In this document: piece after piece, positions 8,507-17,345 of the stretch
Position numbering within the stretch: the first letter of the stretch is position 1
Layout of the letters: each line of letters starts with the position of its first letter
Source: Flavobacteriales bacterium
GTDB lineage: Bacteria; Bacteroidota; Bacteroidia; Flavobacteriales_D; Sanyastnellaceae
Assembly (NCBI GenBank): GCA_002863125.1
Contig: PKEB01000026.1
Location: 1 to 64,000 of the forward strand
Direction of reading: 5' to 3'
Length of the DNA stretch: 64,000 bases
Made by a program: the position numbers and the translations under genes
Notes under the pieces: generated by a model
Databases searched by the model: none
Told to the model about the DNA's origin: nothing
What the model saw: only the letters and a program-made list of their open reading frames with translations

Positions 8507-10227
8507 GCGTTCCAGGTTTTTTCCGTGGCGTCTACCAAGCGTTCGGCCTCGGCAATCATGGCATCAGGAGCGAGCACTTGGCCGGGTGCGTAGCGTGCCA
8601 TGTCCAAGTCGTCGAGCAGCGCATTCCACTTTCCTTTCAACTCGGGCACGTGTGTTTCCAATGCTTCGCTCAACGCTGAACGGGTTAATTGACTGGCGTT
8701 CCATTGAAGCTTGGCCATGAGGTAGGCTTCCAAGCCGGACCCCAAGGCCGGGTAAAACAACGCCGCATTGTTCATGTGCCTCTTGGCTTCCTTGAGTTCC
8801 TGACGTACCGCACTTTTGGCGCGTCGCTTGCGCACGTTCAGCGGATTCTTTTCGTCCTCTTCGCGCCGGCGCCGGGCAACAAATGAAAGCCCCAACGCCA
8901 GGGGGCCGATGGCCAATAAACCACCGGCAAGTTGACCGCGGTTGTCCCACCGGTTGCGCGGCAGGCACGGTCCGTTCCATTCGCTGTGGATGAAATTGAT
9001 GTCCTGGTTGAGGACTTGCACGTCCGTTTTGGAATTGTAATTCACTTGGCCGCCATCGTCTGAGGTGTTGGTGGCCACCGTAAGTTTTAACGGCGCGGCA
9101 TCGAGGTTGGCATAATCGCGAACCTTCGTGTTGAACCAGGCCCCTGTTGGAACGGGCAGTACGTATTGGCCGGGGGCACGCGGGATCACGACATACCGGA
9201 AAGTGCGGCTCCCGGATTCGCCACCGGCATTGACCCGGATTTGGTCAATGACTTCGGGGTCGAAGACTTCAAATTCTCCGGGCCACGTCAACGAAGGCTC
9301 TTGAATGAACTTGAGGTTGCCTTGCCCGCTGAACGTCAGGTCATAGGTGATGGCCTCATTGGTCCGGCATGCCTGCCCCGTCTGCTTGGGTGTAACCTGC
9401 AGCTGCCCGAAAGCACCGATGAAATCCGAGGGGATGGGCTCCGGCAGGGGCTTCACTTCAATTTTGACGGGATCGGCTTCGGCAGTTACGTTTTGTCCAT
9501 TGAAAAAACTGGTTCGCATGTACCCGACCAAATCAAACCCGTCAATGGTCAGGGTTCCTGTTTGTTGCGGGAACAAAACCAGTTTGCGCACAGTGGCGAC
9601 GTTGTAGCGCTGACCGGCAACAACCTGAGGCTCCCAACGGGGTTCGGGAATCTCCACATCCTCTTTCCAGAATCCCGGGGTCTCGGGGATGTTATATTTC
9701 CGTACATCGAGGTTGTTGGCGCGGTTGAAGATTTTGAACGAAACCACCAAGGGCTCACCGATGTGCACGGAGCGTTTCGAGGTTTCGATGACGCAGGCCA
9801 CGTTGCCGAGGTTGCCGGCATTGGGACCGGAGGGTTTGGCACCGCGGGCGGTGATGCGTAGGACGAACGGTTTGCTTTTGAGTTTGCTCTGGGTCCCCTG
9901 GATTTCAAATGCGGGTATTTGAACATTGGTTTTGGACACCACTTGATAGGTATACGTATAGCCCACTTCGCTGGTCCGCTTGCCGTTGTAGATGCTCGTG
10001 CTGTTGGATGTGCTGGGACCAAAAAGCAACTTGAGTCCCTCGATTTGTGGGCCATCCACACGGCCCGATACATTCTTGAGGGTGAACGTGAGCTGCACCT
10101 GTTCGCCTACGCGCACGGGGTTCCGGTTCACGCTCACTTCGAATACCTCTTGACTCCAAGCCGAACCCACGCTTAGCAAGCACAGCATCAGCCATTGGAC
10201 ACAGGATGTAAAAGTGAACTTGCCCAT
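8503..10227 (-). CDS. batD: BatD aerotolerance protein
   Basis: The protein has 574 residues with an N-terminal signal peptide and a long periplasmic beta-rich part ([20 protein letters not shown] onward). One membrane span lies near residue 430 ([15 protein letters not shown]), followed by a basic [10 protein letters not shown] stretch and a cytoplasmic helical domain. Length and order match BatD (oxygen tolerance family). In Bacteroides and other bacteria the Bat proteins form a membrane complex with VWA proteins and a MoxR ATPase. The ATG shares one base with the batC stop. Confidence 0.9.
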   Translation of the reverse strand: MGKFTFTSCVQWLMLCLLSVGSAWSQEVFEVSVNRNPVRVGEQVQLTFTLKNVSGRVDGPQIEGLKLLFGPSTSNSTSIYNGKRTSEVGYTYTYQVVSKTNVQIPAFEIQGTQSKLKSKPFVLRITARGAKPSGPNAGNLGNVACVIETSKRSVHIGEPLVVSFKIFNRANNLDVRKYNIPETPGFWKEDVEIPEPRWEPQVVAGQRYNVATVRKLVLFPQQTGTLTIDGFDLVGYMRTSFFNGQNVTAEADPVKIEVKPLPEPIPSDFIGAFGQLQVTPKQTGQACRTNEAITYDLTFSGQGNLKFIQEPSLTWPGEFEVFDPEVIDQIRVNAGGESGSRTFRYVVIPRAPGQYVLPVPTGAWFNTKVRDYANLDAAPLKLTVATNTSDDGGQVNYNSKTDVQVLNQDINFIHSEWNGPCLPRNRWDNRGQLAGGLLAIGPLALGLSFVARRRREEDEKNPLNVRKRRAKSAVRQELKEAKRHMNNAALFYPALGSGLEAYLMAKLQWNASQLTRSALSEALETHVPELKGKWNALLDDLDMARYAPGQVLAPDAMIAEAERLVDATEKTWNA

Positions 10228-11114
10228 TACCAGTCCTTTTCGATTTTTTTCTTCTTGCCTTGACTCTTGGCCTTCATCAGCTTGGCTTGAACTTCTTCTT
10301 CACCTCGTTCTAGGCTCTCCAAGATACGCTCCATGTCTTCTTTGGAAATCTGACCTTCCACTTGTTGAGGCTGTTCCTGCTGCTGCTCTTGCTGATCCTG
10401 TTGGTCTTGCTGGTCCTGCTGGTCCTGCTGGTTTTGCTGCTGGTCTTGCTGATCCTGCTGGTCCTGTTGCTCTTGCTGCTCTTGTTGCTGGTCCTGCTGG
10501 TCCTGCTGGTCCTGTTGGTCTTGCTGGTCCTGTTGGTCCTGCTGGTCTTGCTGATCCTGTTGGTCTTCCTGGTCCTGTTGGTCCTTTTGGTCCTGCTGCT
10601 CTTGCTGGTCCTGCTGGTCTTGCTGATCCTGTTGGTCTTGCTGATCTTGCTGGTCCTGCTGCTGGCGGAGGGCATACGACAAGTTGTACCGGGCTGCTTC
10701 GTTTCGTGGGTTGGCTCGCAAGGCTGATTTGTACGCTTCAATGGCGTTTTCCAAATCTTGCTCCATCAACAAGGAGTTCCCGATGTTGTGCCAAGCGTCG
10801 GAGGTCAGCTGCTGATCGGATGCTGATTTGATGGCCCGTTGGAAGGCCTGCCGGGCTTCTTGTCCAGCTTCAGATTTTTCAAGCAACGAACGCCCAGCGT
10901 TGTAGGCCGATAGCCCGGCGAGATCGGAATGGCGCTCTCCCAGGACAAAAAGGCTGTCTGCACGGTCCTCACCGGCTTCAAATGCGCGGATGCCGTCGAT
11001 GATGCTGGCCTTTGCGGCATAGTCCTCTGATTGGCTCCAGGAGCAGTTGAAGCAAGTCACAAGCGCCAACATGGCGCATGCGAGCGAAACACGGGTTGCG
11101 GCGTGTTTCATCAT
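10227..11114 (-). CDS. batC: BatC: TPR protein with long Gln/Asp tract
   Basis: The protein has 295 residues. An N-terminal hydrophobic signal is followed by TPR-like helices (about 60-145, ending [16 protein letters not shown]). Residues 151-251 are almost pure Gln with Asp or Glu at every third position. The end is a short charged segment ([16 protein letters not shown] ... KKKKIEKDW). BatC proteins normally carry TPRs and a Q-rich low-complexity tail, so the tract is in character although long. It is probably exported or membrane-tethered. The start overlaps the batB stop as ATGA (11114-11111). Confidence 0.85.
   Translation of the reverse strand: MMKHAATRVSLACAMLALVTCFNCSWSQSEDYAAKASIIDGIRAFEAGEDRADSLFVLGERHSDLAGLSAYNAGRSLLEKSEAGQEARQAFQRAIKSASDQQLTSDAWHNIGNSLLMEQDLENAIEAYKSALRANPRNEAARYNLSYALRQQQDQQDQQDQQDQQDQQDQQEQQDQKDQQDQEDQQDQQDQQDQQDQQDQQDQQDQQDQQQEQQEQQDQQDQQDQQQNQQDQQDQQDQQDQQEQQQEQPQQVEGQISKEDMERILESLERGEEEVQAKLMKAKSQGKKKKIEKDW
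10362..10664. repeat. 9-bp-period tandem repeat encoding (QQD)n
   Basis: About 303 bp consist of degenerate 9-mers of the type CTGCTGGTC on the plus strand, encoding Gln-Gln-Asp on the minus strand (residues 151-251 of BatC). Codons vary between CAG/CAA and GAC/GAT, with a few E, K, N or P substitutions. Two or three phase shifts (QQQE, QQQN) show that the array has been rearranged but always stays in frame. Confidence 0.95.
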
Positions 11115-12247
11115 GCCATGCGCGGTTTAAAGGTGAGGTTCAAGGCGCCTTCTGCCAAAATGAAGAACAGCGCAATCATGAAAAACCAATGAAAGTGGTG
11201 CGTGAAATCGGTGTACGCCACGGTGGAGGTCTCCGTTTGGTTGAGTGTGTTCATGGCGCCGATGATGGGAGCGATGTTCACGAAGCCGTTTCCTGCTTGA
11301 ACGTACGTGCCATTGCCCGCCTCGGCCACTTGTATAAGCGTCGCATCGTCCAGCGCCGTAACGATGGGATTGCCGTCGGCATCCGTTTTGAAACCTCGGC
11401 TTCTGCCGAACCGATCGTACAATGGGATGGGCGCGCCCGAAGTGCTGCCCATGCCCACGGTGTGCACTTCGATTCCTCGGTCAAGTGCGTCCTCTGCCAT
11501 GGCAACGGCATCGTCTTCGTGGTTTTCACCATCGGTAAAGACAACGACTATTTTGGAGGCCGGTGATTCCGGGTCAAAGCCCTGAGTGCAAACTTCGATG
11601 GCGCGACCTACCGCCGTGCCTTGCACCGGCACCAAGTCCGTCGTGACCCCATCCAGGAACAGTTTTAGCGCACCGTAATCCGTGGTGATGGGGCATTGAA
11701 CAAACGCATCTCCGGCGAAAATGACGAGGCCCATGCGGTCGCCGTCCAAGGCGTTCACAAGCCGTTGGATGCTTTGTTTTGCCAAATCAATCCGACTGCT
11801 GCCCGTGTCTTCGGCTTCCATGCTCGTTGAAACGTCGAGGGCCACCATCAGGTCAACGCCTTCGCTTTTGACCTCCTTCAGCCGTGCGCCCACTTTCAAG
11901 TCGAGCACGCCAATCAACATGGCCGCGAGGGCCATCCGCCAGCAGAAAAACCGCCAGCCGTGCAACTGAGGTCGCCATTGGGGGAGCAATTCGGGCCACA
12001 GGTCCTCATCGGCGAGGGCTTTGGCCCACTGCTGTTTCTGGCGCAATCCCCACATGAACACGGCCAATGAAAAGGGCAGCACGAGCAGAATCGCCCACCA
12101 GGCCTCGTTTTCCAATTGGACATTGGGGGCAATGCGCTTGATGCTGTAGTACCCGACGAAAAGGGCCACCCAGAAGATGACTTCAGCGAGTGCCAATGCG
12201 ACGCCATTCGCAAACACCTTGAATTTTCGTTGATGTCGAGTGTTCAT
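11111..12247 (-). CDS. batB: BatB: VWA-domain membrane protein
   Basis: The protein has 378 residues, two N-terminal membrane spans (about 15-33 and 50-67), a third near 105-118 and a C-terminal span (about 350-368) that bracket a von Willebrand A domain. The MIDAS motif DVSTS is at 138-142, with downstream TDGENHEDD completing the metal site. This matches BatB. The VWA domain should face the periplasm and bind partners through Mg2+. It overlaps batA by four bases (ATGA, 12247-12244). Confidence 0.9.
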   Translation of the reverse strand: MNTRHQRKFKVFANGVALALAEVIFWVALFVGYYSIKRIAPNVQLENEAWWAILLVLPFSLAVFMWGLRQKQQWAKALADEDLWPELLPQWRPQLHGWRFFCWRMALAAMLIGVLDLKVGARLKEVKSEGVDLMVALDVSTSMEAEDTGSSRIDLAKQSIQRLVNALDGDRMGLVIFAGDAFVQCPITTDYGALKLFLDGVTTDLVPVQGTAVGRAIEVCTQGFDPESPASKIVVVFTDGENHEDDAVAMAEDALDRGIEVHTVGMGSTSGAPIPLYDRFGRSRGFKTDADGNPIVTALDDATLIQVAEAGNGTYVQAGNGFVNIAPIIGAMNTLNQTETSTVAYTDFTHHFHWFFMIALFFILAEGALNLTFKPRMA

Positions 12248-13320
12248 ATCAGGGTGCGGATGGCGAATTGACGAAGGAGGAATTCGATGAAAAAGGCCAA
12301 AACGGCGGCGATGCCGTAAGGCAGGAATTCCTCGGTTTTCTGGTTGTAGCGAAGCACGTTGAACCGGGTTTTCTCCAATTCGTCGATTTCGGTGTAGATG
12401 CTCGCCAGCTTCTCGCCATTGGTGGCGCGGAAGTAGCGGCCGCCGGTGAGTTTGGCGATGTCGCGAAGGACGGTCTCATCGATTTCGACTTCCACCCAGT
12501 CGTACTGGAATTGGTTTCCCATTTTGGCGACGGGGCTGCGGGCTTTGCCGATGGTGCCAACGCCGATGGTGTAGACACGGATGTCATTCAATTTGGCCAG
12601 CTGAGCCGCATCAAGCGGTTCAATTTTCCCGGCGTTGTTGACGCCGTCGGTGAGCAGAATGACCACTTTGCTTTCGGCTTCAGAATCCTTGAGGCGGTTG
12701 ACTGCGGTGGCGAGCCCCATGCCGATGGCCGTTCCGCCTTCGAGCAAACCGGTCTGAAGTTCTCCAATGCCGTTCATTACCACGCGCTGGTCGGTGGTCA
12801 GGGGGATTTGTGTGAAGGCTTCCCCTTCGTAAGCCACCACACCGATTCGATCGTTGGGGCGGTCATTCACAAAATCCGTCGCGACGGTTTTGGAGGCTTC
12901 GAGGCGGTTGGGGTCGAAGTCCTTGCTCAACATGGAGGCCGATAAATCCATGCTCAACACAATGTCAATCCCTTCGCGCGTCAAATCCTCAACCGATGAA
13001 GACGATTGAGGGCGGGCGGCGGCAATGGTAAGCAAACCAATGGTCAGGGTGCGCAGCGCGTAGGGGATTTCAGGAATGCATTGAAACCCCATGGTTTTCC
13101 ATGTCAACTGGCTTTCCGGAGATTCCCAGCTCCACACCAATCCGGAAAACCGCTGTCCGGACTGCGCATGAAGCCGCAGGCCAATGTGCAAGGCAATCAG
13201 CGCGCCGAGCCAGAGCAGGGCGGGTGATTCAAATTCAAAATGCTGACTGGCATAAGACAGGCCAATCGCGTAGGTGACGACGGCAAGGATATGCGGTATG
13301 AGGGTAGCCAGATTGCGCAT
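12244..13320 (-). CDS. batA: BatA: VWA-domain membrane protein
   Basis: The protein has 358 residues with spans near 10-25, 36-50 and 90-102, a VWA domain with MIDAS DLSAS at 125-129 and LLTDGVNNAG later, and a C-terminal span (about 330-350) near FFIEFLL. This is the usual BatA architecture, paralogous to BatB next door. The ATG is coupled to the upstream stop as TAATG at 13322-13318. BatA and BatB probably form a heteromeric periplasmic VWA complex driven by the MoxR ATPase. Confidence 0.9.
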   Translation of the reverse strand: MRNLATLIPHILAVVTYAIGLSYASQHFEFESPALLWLGALIALHIGLRLHAQSGQRFSGLVWSWESPESQLTWKTMGFQCIPEIPYALRTLTIGLLTIAAARPQSSSSVEDLTREGIDIVLSMDLSASMLSKDFDPNRLEASKTVATDFVNDRPNDRIGVVAYEGEAFTQIPLTTDQRVVMNGIGELQTGLLEGGTAIGMGLATAVNRLKDSEAESKVVILLTDGVNNAGKIEPLDAAQLAKLNDIRVYTIGVGTIGKARSPVAKMGNQFQYDWVEVEIDETVLRDIAKLTGGRYFRATNGEKLASIYTEIDELEKTRFNVLRYNQKTEEFLPYGIAAVLAFFIEFLLRQFAIRTLI

Positions 13321-14276
13321 TATCCTTGACTGTTTTCGGGGGCAATGGTAGTGACTTCCACGAAGCGGATGCCCTGTTTAACGATGCGCTGGTGATCAGC
13401 TACCTGAGGCGACCATTTGGCAAATTTGACCAAGTCGGTCAAGCTCAACAATTCGAGGATCAGTTCTTTTTCGTGGGCGCGGATGGGCAAATTGACCAAC
13501 CCGCTCCGCAGCTCGTCAGTCGAACGTTCCATGGCCGGGTAGTTGTAGCGTCGTTCGAAATAGGTGCGGATTACTTTGCTTACGGCAGCGTGGTGCGCCT
13601 TGACCTGTCCTTGTTTCCAAACTGCTTCTTTTGCGATACGGTCCAGCTCACGAAGGGCAACAATGTGTGCGGGCTCAAGCGGGTCTGCAGGTGTAGATTC
13701 TACGACCTCCTCGACAGGACGATTGCGCCACCATCGCATGATGAAGAAGGCCAATCCGAGTGCTGCGGCCAAGGCCAAGATCCACGGCAGCCAGCGCTGC
13801 AGTTGCTCCTGCCACGACCACTGAACGCGCCGGATGTCAGCGTGTCCAGCGATTTGTCCGGGCTCGCCGGGCGGGGCGAGCAGTACGTTGAACAGCAGGG
13901 GGTTGGAGGCAATGGTGTCCGTGCCCCAGACCAGCAAAGCCGGGGGGATGGCGAGGTACCCGCTGTCCCATGCGGTGATTTCATACGCGCGTTCCACGCG
14001 GATAACGGGGTTGCCGTCTTCGCCTTCGATGGCCGTTGTGTCAGCACCCAATACCTGAAGGATTTCCAAGCCTCCCGGAATGGTGTCTTGCCATGCAGGC
14101 CACTCAAACGACCCACTGCCGGCGGTTACATCGCGGTCGGCTTGAACGCGCAGCACCGTTGGGTCACCAATGGCAATGACGGTTGTGTCCACGGTCATGC
14201 GCACCTGTTGCGCGTGCGCTTCCGGCGTGCCCCAGCCGCTCCATGCAGCGAGGATGCAAAGGCATATGCAACTCAT
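13320..14276 (-). CDS. Bat-operon signal-peptide and single-span protein
   Basis: I chose ATG 14276, which directly follows the DUF58 stop (TAG, one base, ATG); a GTG at 14285 is the alternative. The product of about 318 residues has a signal peptide (ends AHA), a periplasmic beta domain (about 25-155), one span (WILALAAALGLAFFIMRWW, about 162-182) and a cytoplasmic helical domain with FERRYNYPAMERSTDEL. Proteins of this layout sit between the DUF58 gene and batA in Bacteroidota and resemble DUF4381-type proteins. The exact role is unknown; it presumably belongs to the membrane complex. Confidence 0.7.
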   Translation of the reverse strand: MSCICLCILAAWSGWGTPEAHAQQVRMTVDTTVIAIGDPTVLRVQADRDVTAGSGSFEWPAWQDTIPGGLEILQVLGADTTAIEGEDGNPVIRVERAYEITAWDSGYLAIPPALLVWGTDTIASNPLLFNVLLAPPGEPGQIAGHADIRRVQWSWQEQLQRWLPWILALAAALGLAFFIMRWWRNRPVEEVVESTPADPLEPAHIVALRELDRIAKEAVWKQGQVKAHHAAVSKVIRTYFERRYNYPAMERSTDELRSGLVNLPIRAHEKELILELLSLTDLVKFAKWSPQVADHQRIVKQGIRFVEVTTIAPENSQG

Positions 14277-14277
14277 T

Positions 14278-15144
14278 CTACCCACGGCGATCGAACAGTT
14301 GCATCAAAGGTTGAACATAGGGTCGGTCGGTACACAGCACGGCCTGATCGACGCCCGAACGGGCAAACATGGCTTTCAGCTCGGCTTCGCGGACTTTTTC
14401 GCGCTTCGCATGGGTACTCCGTGTGGATTTTCGGCCGGTGAAGACCCATTTGGTCTGACCGGATTCGGGGTCTTGCACAGGAATCCAGCCGATGGAGGGC
14501 AGCTGCCGATCGAGTGGATCGGTCACGCGCAATGCCACGAGGTCGTGCCTCCGGCCCGCTTGGTGCAGCGTCTGGTCAAAACCTTCATCCCGGAAGTCGG
14601 AAATGAGGAATGCGATGGTCCGCTTTTTCATGGCGGAGAGGAAATGTTCGAGTGCCGAATTGATGTCGGTGCCTTTGCCCTCGGGTTCCACTTCGATGAT
14701 TTCCCGAATGATGCGCAAGATGTGGGAGCGGCCTTTTTTGGGCGGGATGAACCGTTCGATGCGGTCGCTGAATAGTACGGCGCCCACTTTGTCGTTATTC
14801 CCCATGGCGCTGAATGCCAACACTGCGCTGAGCTCCGTGATGAGGTCGCGTTTTGTTTGCTTGCGGGTGCCGGTTGCATTGGATCCACTGACATCGAGCA
14901 ACAGGAACACCGTGAGTTCGCGTTCTTCTTCAAACACCTTGACGTACGGGTGGCCCATCCGCGCCGTGACATTCCAATCGATGGTTCGGATTTCGTCGCC
15001 GTGCTGGTATTCGCGGTTTTCGGAGAAGGCCATGCCGCGTCCCTTAAACGCGCTGTGGTATTCGCCCGAAAAAATCCGGTCGCTCAGTCCGCGGGTTTTC
15101 AGTTCAACCCGCCGTACCCGTTGAATCAATTCGGTCGTGTCCAT
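14278..15144 (-). CDS. DUF58 domain protein
   Basis: The protein has 288 residues and is soluble. It shows the DUF58 block GDEIRTIDWNVTAR (about 49-62) and a degenerate VWA-like MIDAS, DVSGS, at 84-88. DUF58 proteins are encoded next to MoxR ATPases almost everywhere and are thought to be their VWA-like partners. It starts 3 nt after the moxR stop and its own stop abuts the next gene, so it is the second gene of the operon. Confidence 0.9.
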   Translation of the reverse strand: MDTTELIQRVRRVELKTRGLSDRIFSGEYHSAFKGRGMAFSENREYQHGDEIRTIDWNVTARMGHPYVKVFEEERELTVFLLLDVSGSNATGTRKQTKRDLITELSAVLAFSAMGNNDKVGAVLFSDRIERFIPPKKGRSHILRIIREIIEVEPEGKGTDINSALEHFLSAMKKRTIAFLISDFRDEGFDQTLHQAGRRHDLVALRVTDPLDRQLPSIGWIPVQDPESGQTKWVFTGRKSTRSTHAKREKVREAELKAMFARSGVDQAVLCTDRPYVQPLMQLFDRRG

Positions 15145-15147
15145 GCA

Positions 15148-16230
15148 TCAAGGCACCTGCACGTTGTCCATGATCTCGGTGATGATCTGTTCGGTGCTGA
15201 TGTTTTCAGCCTCCGCCTCGAAGGTCAGACCAACGCGGTGGCGCAACACGTCCAACGAGACCGCGCGCACATCTTCCGGTGTCACGTAACCGCGGTGATT
15301 GAGGAATGCGTGGGCCTTAGAAGCCACACCCAAGCCGATGCTGGCACGCGGAGAAGCGCCGAAGTTGATCAGTTGGGTGAGGTGCCCCATGCCGTATTGC
15401 CCGGGTTCGCGGGTGGCGAAAACGAGGTCTACGATGTAACGCTCAATTTTTTCGTCGAGGTAGATTTCCTTGACCAGTTTGCGCGCTTCGATGATGTCTT
15501 GTGGCTTCACCACTTGGGTGGGCTTGGGCAATCCACCCGGTGTCAAATTTGCTCGGACAATCTGTTGTTCCTCGGACTTGCTCGGGTAACCGATGACCAC
15601 CTTGAGCAGGAATCGGTCCACTTGTGCTTCTGGGAGGGGGTAGGTACCTTCTTGCTCCACCGGGTTCTGCGTGGCCAATACCAAGAAAGGCTCTGGCAAG
15701 GGATACGAATCCGGACCGATGGTGACCTGGCGTTCTTGCATCGCTTCGAGCAGGGCGCTTTGCACCTTGGCCGGAGCCCGGTTGATCTCGTCCGCCAGCA
15801 CGAAGTTGGCGAATACGGGCCCCTTCTTCACCGAGAATGCCTCGGACTTCTGGTTGTAAATCATCGTACCCACGAGGTCGGCGGGCAGCAGATCGGGCGT
15901 GAATTGGATGCGGCTGAAGTCGGCCGCGATGGATTCCGAGAGGCTCTTGATGGCCAGCGTCTTAGCCAGCCCGGGTACGCCTTCCAGCAACACGTGTCCG
16001 TTGCCGAGGAGGCCGATTAGCAACCGGTCGACCATGCCGGCTTGGCCGACAATGACCTTGCCCAATTCCATGCGCAGGAGGTCGACAAACTGACTCGCTT
16101 TGCCGATGCGTTCGTTCAGGGCGCGGATGTCGGGAGCTGCAGAGCTACTGCCCGCTGCCTCGGGTGTTTCGACCGGCGTTTCGACCGGAACGATGTCCGG
16201 GGTGATTTCAGGTGTGGATTCTTGGTCCAT
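15148..16230 (-). CDS. MoxR-family AAA+ ATPase
   Basis: The protein has 360 residues. After an acidic/Pro-rich tail (1-33), the AAA+ core has Walker A GVPGLAKT (84-91), Walker B FVLADEINRA (Asp147, Glu148), sensor 1 LATQNPVEQEG and the helical lid with the MoxR motif GASPRA. It is the first gene of the Bat operon and probably acts as the chaperone that remodels the VWA partners. A TATATTCG box on the minus strand at 16273-16266 could be the -7 element, giving a leader of about 30 nt; no TTTG element is visible. Confidence 0.92.
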   Translation of the reverse strand: MDQESTPEITPDIVPVETPVETPEAAGSSSAAPDIRALNERIGKASQFVDLLRMELGKVIVGQAGMVDRLLIGLLGNGHVLLEGVPGLAKTLAIKSLSESIAADFSRIQFTPDLLPADLVGTMIYNQKSEAFSVKKGPVFANFVLADEINRAPAKVQSALLEAMQERQVTIGPDSYPLPEPFLVLATQNPVEQEGTYPLPEAQVDRFLLKVVIGYPSKSEEQQIVRANLTPGGLPKPTQVVKPQDIIEARKLVKEIYLDEKIERYIVDLVFATREPGQYGMGHLTQLINFGASPRASIGLGVASKAHAFLNHRGYVTPEDVRAVSLDVLRHRVGLTFEAEAENISTEQIITEIMDNVQVP

Positions 16231-16328
16231 AAGATTCAGTCGGTTGGTTTGACGACGACGTCATGCGAATATACCTTTCGGTTGAGCCTCCGGTTGGGTG
16301 GACTTCATAAAATCATGTTAAAGAGCCA

Positions 16329-16745
16329 ATGAACACGAAAAAACACAACTTCGCCACGATCATCGATTGCGTGCGGGAATTCCACGATGCGTTTGGAATT
16401 GCCAATGGGAATTCGCCTCAGGGCCAATTGGATGAAGGTACCGTTCGCCTGCGTCATCGACTGATGGCCGAGGAGACGGAGGAATACCTCGAAGCGGCAT
16501 TGGCCGGTGACGCCGTTGAGGTCGCGGATGCCCTTGGCGACCAACTGTACATACTCTGCGGTACCATTTTGAGCCATGGGATGCAGCACGTCATCGAGGA
16601 AGTATTCATGGAAATTCAGTCCTCTAACATGAGCAAATTGGGGGCCGACGGCCAACCGATTTACCGCGAAGACGGCAAGGTCATGAAGGGCCCCAATTAT
16701 TTCCGGCCCAACATTGCAGCCATCCTCGAATCCGTCGAAGCCTGA
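16329..16745 (+). CDS. MazG/PRA-PH-like nucleotide pyrophosphohydrolase
   Basis: The all-alpha protein has 138 residues. The metal-binding pattern is visible as MAEETEEYLEA (about 46-56) and EVADALGDQLYIL (about 64-76), the ExxE ... ExxD arrangement of the MazG/HisE superfamily (PF01503). The C-terminal GKVMKGPNYFRPNI motif is shared by a Bacteroidota subgroup annotated as NTP pyrophosphohydrolase. Probable reaction: hydrolysis of an NTP or damaged nucleotide to NMP and PPi; the natural substrate is unknown. Its TGA overlaps the next ATG (TGATG). Confidence 0.8.
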   Translation: MNTKKHNFATIIDCVREFHDAFGIANGNSPQGQLDEGTVRLRHRLMAEETEEYLEAALAGDAVEVADALGDQLYILCGTILSHGMQHVIEEVFMEIQSSNMSKLGADGQPIYREDGKVMKGPNYFRPNIAAILESVEA

Positions 16746-17266
16746 TGCTGGACCGTTTTTTTTACCGTTCACTCGACGCGGCCAAACAGGGCAATGCCTT
16801 CTGGCTCAACGCGGTATTCAAAAGAATCCTGCCGTTCAACGCCCCGCATGGCATTCGCGTGCTCGCATTTAGCGATGAAGAAGTTCGGGTGGCGCTGCCC
16901 GACCGCCGCGCCAACCGCAACCACCTCAAAGGTACCCATGCGTGTGCCATCGCCACAGCGTGTGAGTTTTGCTCAGGGTTGGCGGTGCTCGCCCAATTTG
17001 ACATGAAGGATTACCGCCTCATCATGAACCGGTTGGAAGTGGACTACATGCGCCGGCCAGTGAAGGGCGGATGTGTGGCCAAAGCCGACATCTCGCCCAA
17101 TCTTAGAGAAGAGGTGCAGCAGTTGATTGAAAGCTCCGCCGATGGTGCAGCGCGTTTTGTCATGCCTTCTGTGCTGCTCGACGCCTCCGGCGAAACCGTG
17201 GCGCGTGCCACGGTTCACTGGCACGTGAAGGCGTGGGACGATGTAAAGTACAAGCCCACGGCTTGA
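16745..17266 (+). CDS. DUF4442 hot-dog-fold protein
   Basis: The 173-residue protein matches the DUF4442 family (PF14539): N-terminal FKRILPFNAPHGIRV, the central NHLKGTHACAIATACEF block (about 58-74), which forms the hot-dog helix, and C-terminal ARATVHWHVKAWDD. Such proteins are thioesterase-like, but no catalytic activity is established. It is translationally coupled to the preceding pyrophosphohydrolase (TGATG), so the two may share a function or just an mRNA. Confidence 0.8.
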   Translation: MLDRFFYRSLDAAKQGNAFWLNAVFKRILPFNAPHGIRVLAFSDEEVRVALPDRRANRNHLKGTHACAIATACEFCSGLAVLAQFDMKDYRLIMNRLEVDYMRRPVKGGCVAKADISPNLREEVQQLIESSADGAARFVMPSVLLDASGETVARATVHWHVKAWDDVKYKPTA

Positions 17267-17312
17267 GGTTGGAAACTCCTAATGGGCCTGACTTTCTGAG
17301 CCTTTCCGGTCG

Positions 17313-17320
17313 TATCTTTA
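17313..17320 (+). promoter_or_regulatory. -7 box upstream of thrS
   Basis: TATCTTTA at 17313-17320, within the 12-mer CGTATCTTTACG that also forms the tRNA-Ala promoter core. A TTTG element at the expected distance is not obvious. Transcription would start around 17325-17328. Confidence 0.45.
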
Positions 17321-17334
17321 CGGACGAAATTTAC

Positions 17335-17340
17335 AGGAGG
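17335..17340 (+). promoter_or_regulatory. canonical Shine-Dalgarno of thrS
   Basis: AGGAGG lies 5 nt before the thrS ATG. Most genes in this window, as is usual for Bacteroidota, have only A-rich leaders before the start codon, so a perfect SD is exceptional here. Confidence 0.7.
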
Positions 17341-17345
17341 CAGAC

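Noticed and set aside
10362-10727. Long Leu/Val-rich frame on the plus strand opposite BatC
   Set aside because: It is the mirror of the Gln/Asp repeat (CTG/CTT on the opposite strand) and has no start context or homology.
14857-16020. Long plus-strand frame opposite moxR
   Set aside because: It is a GC-driven shadow of a clear MoxR gene, with no recognisable domain.
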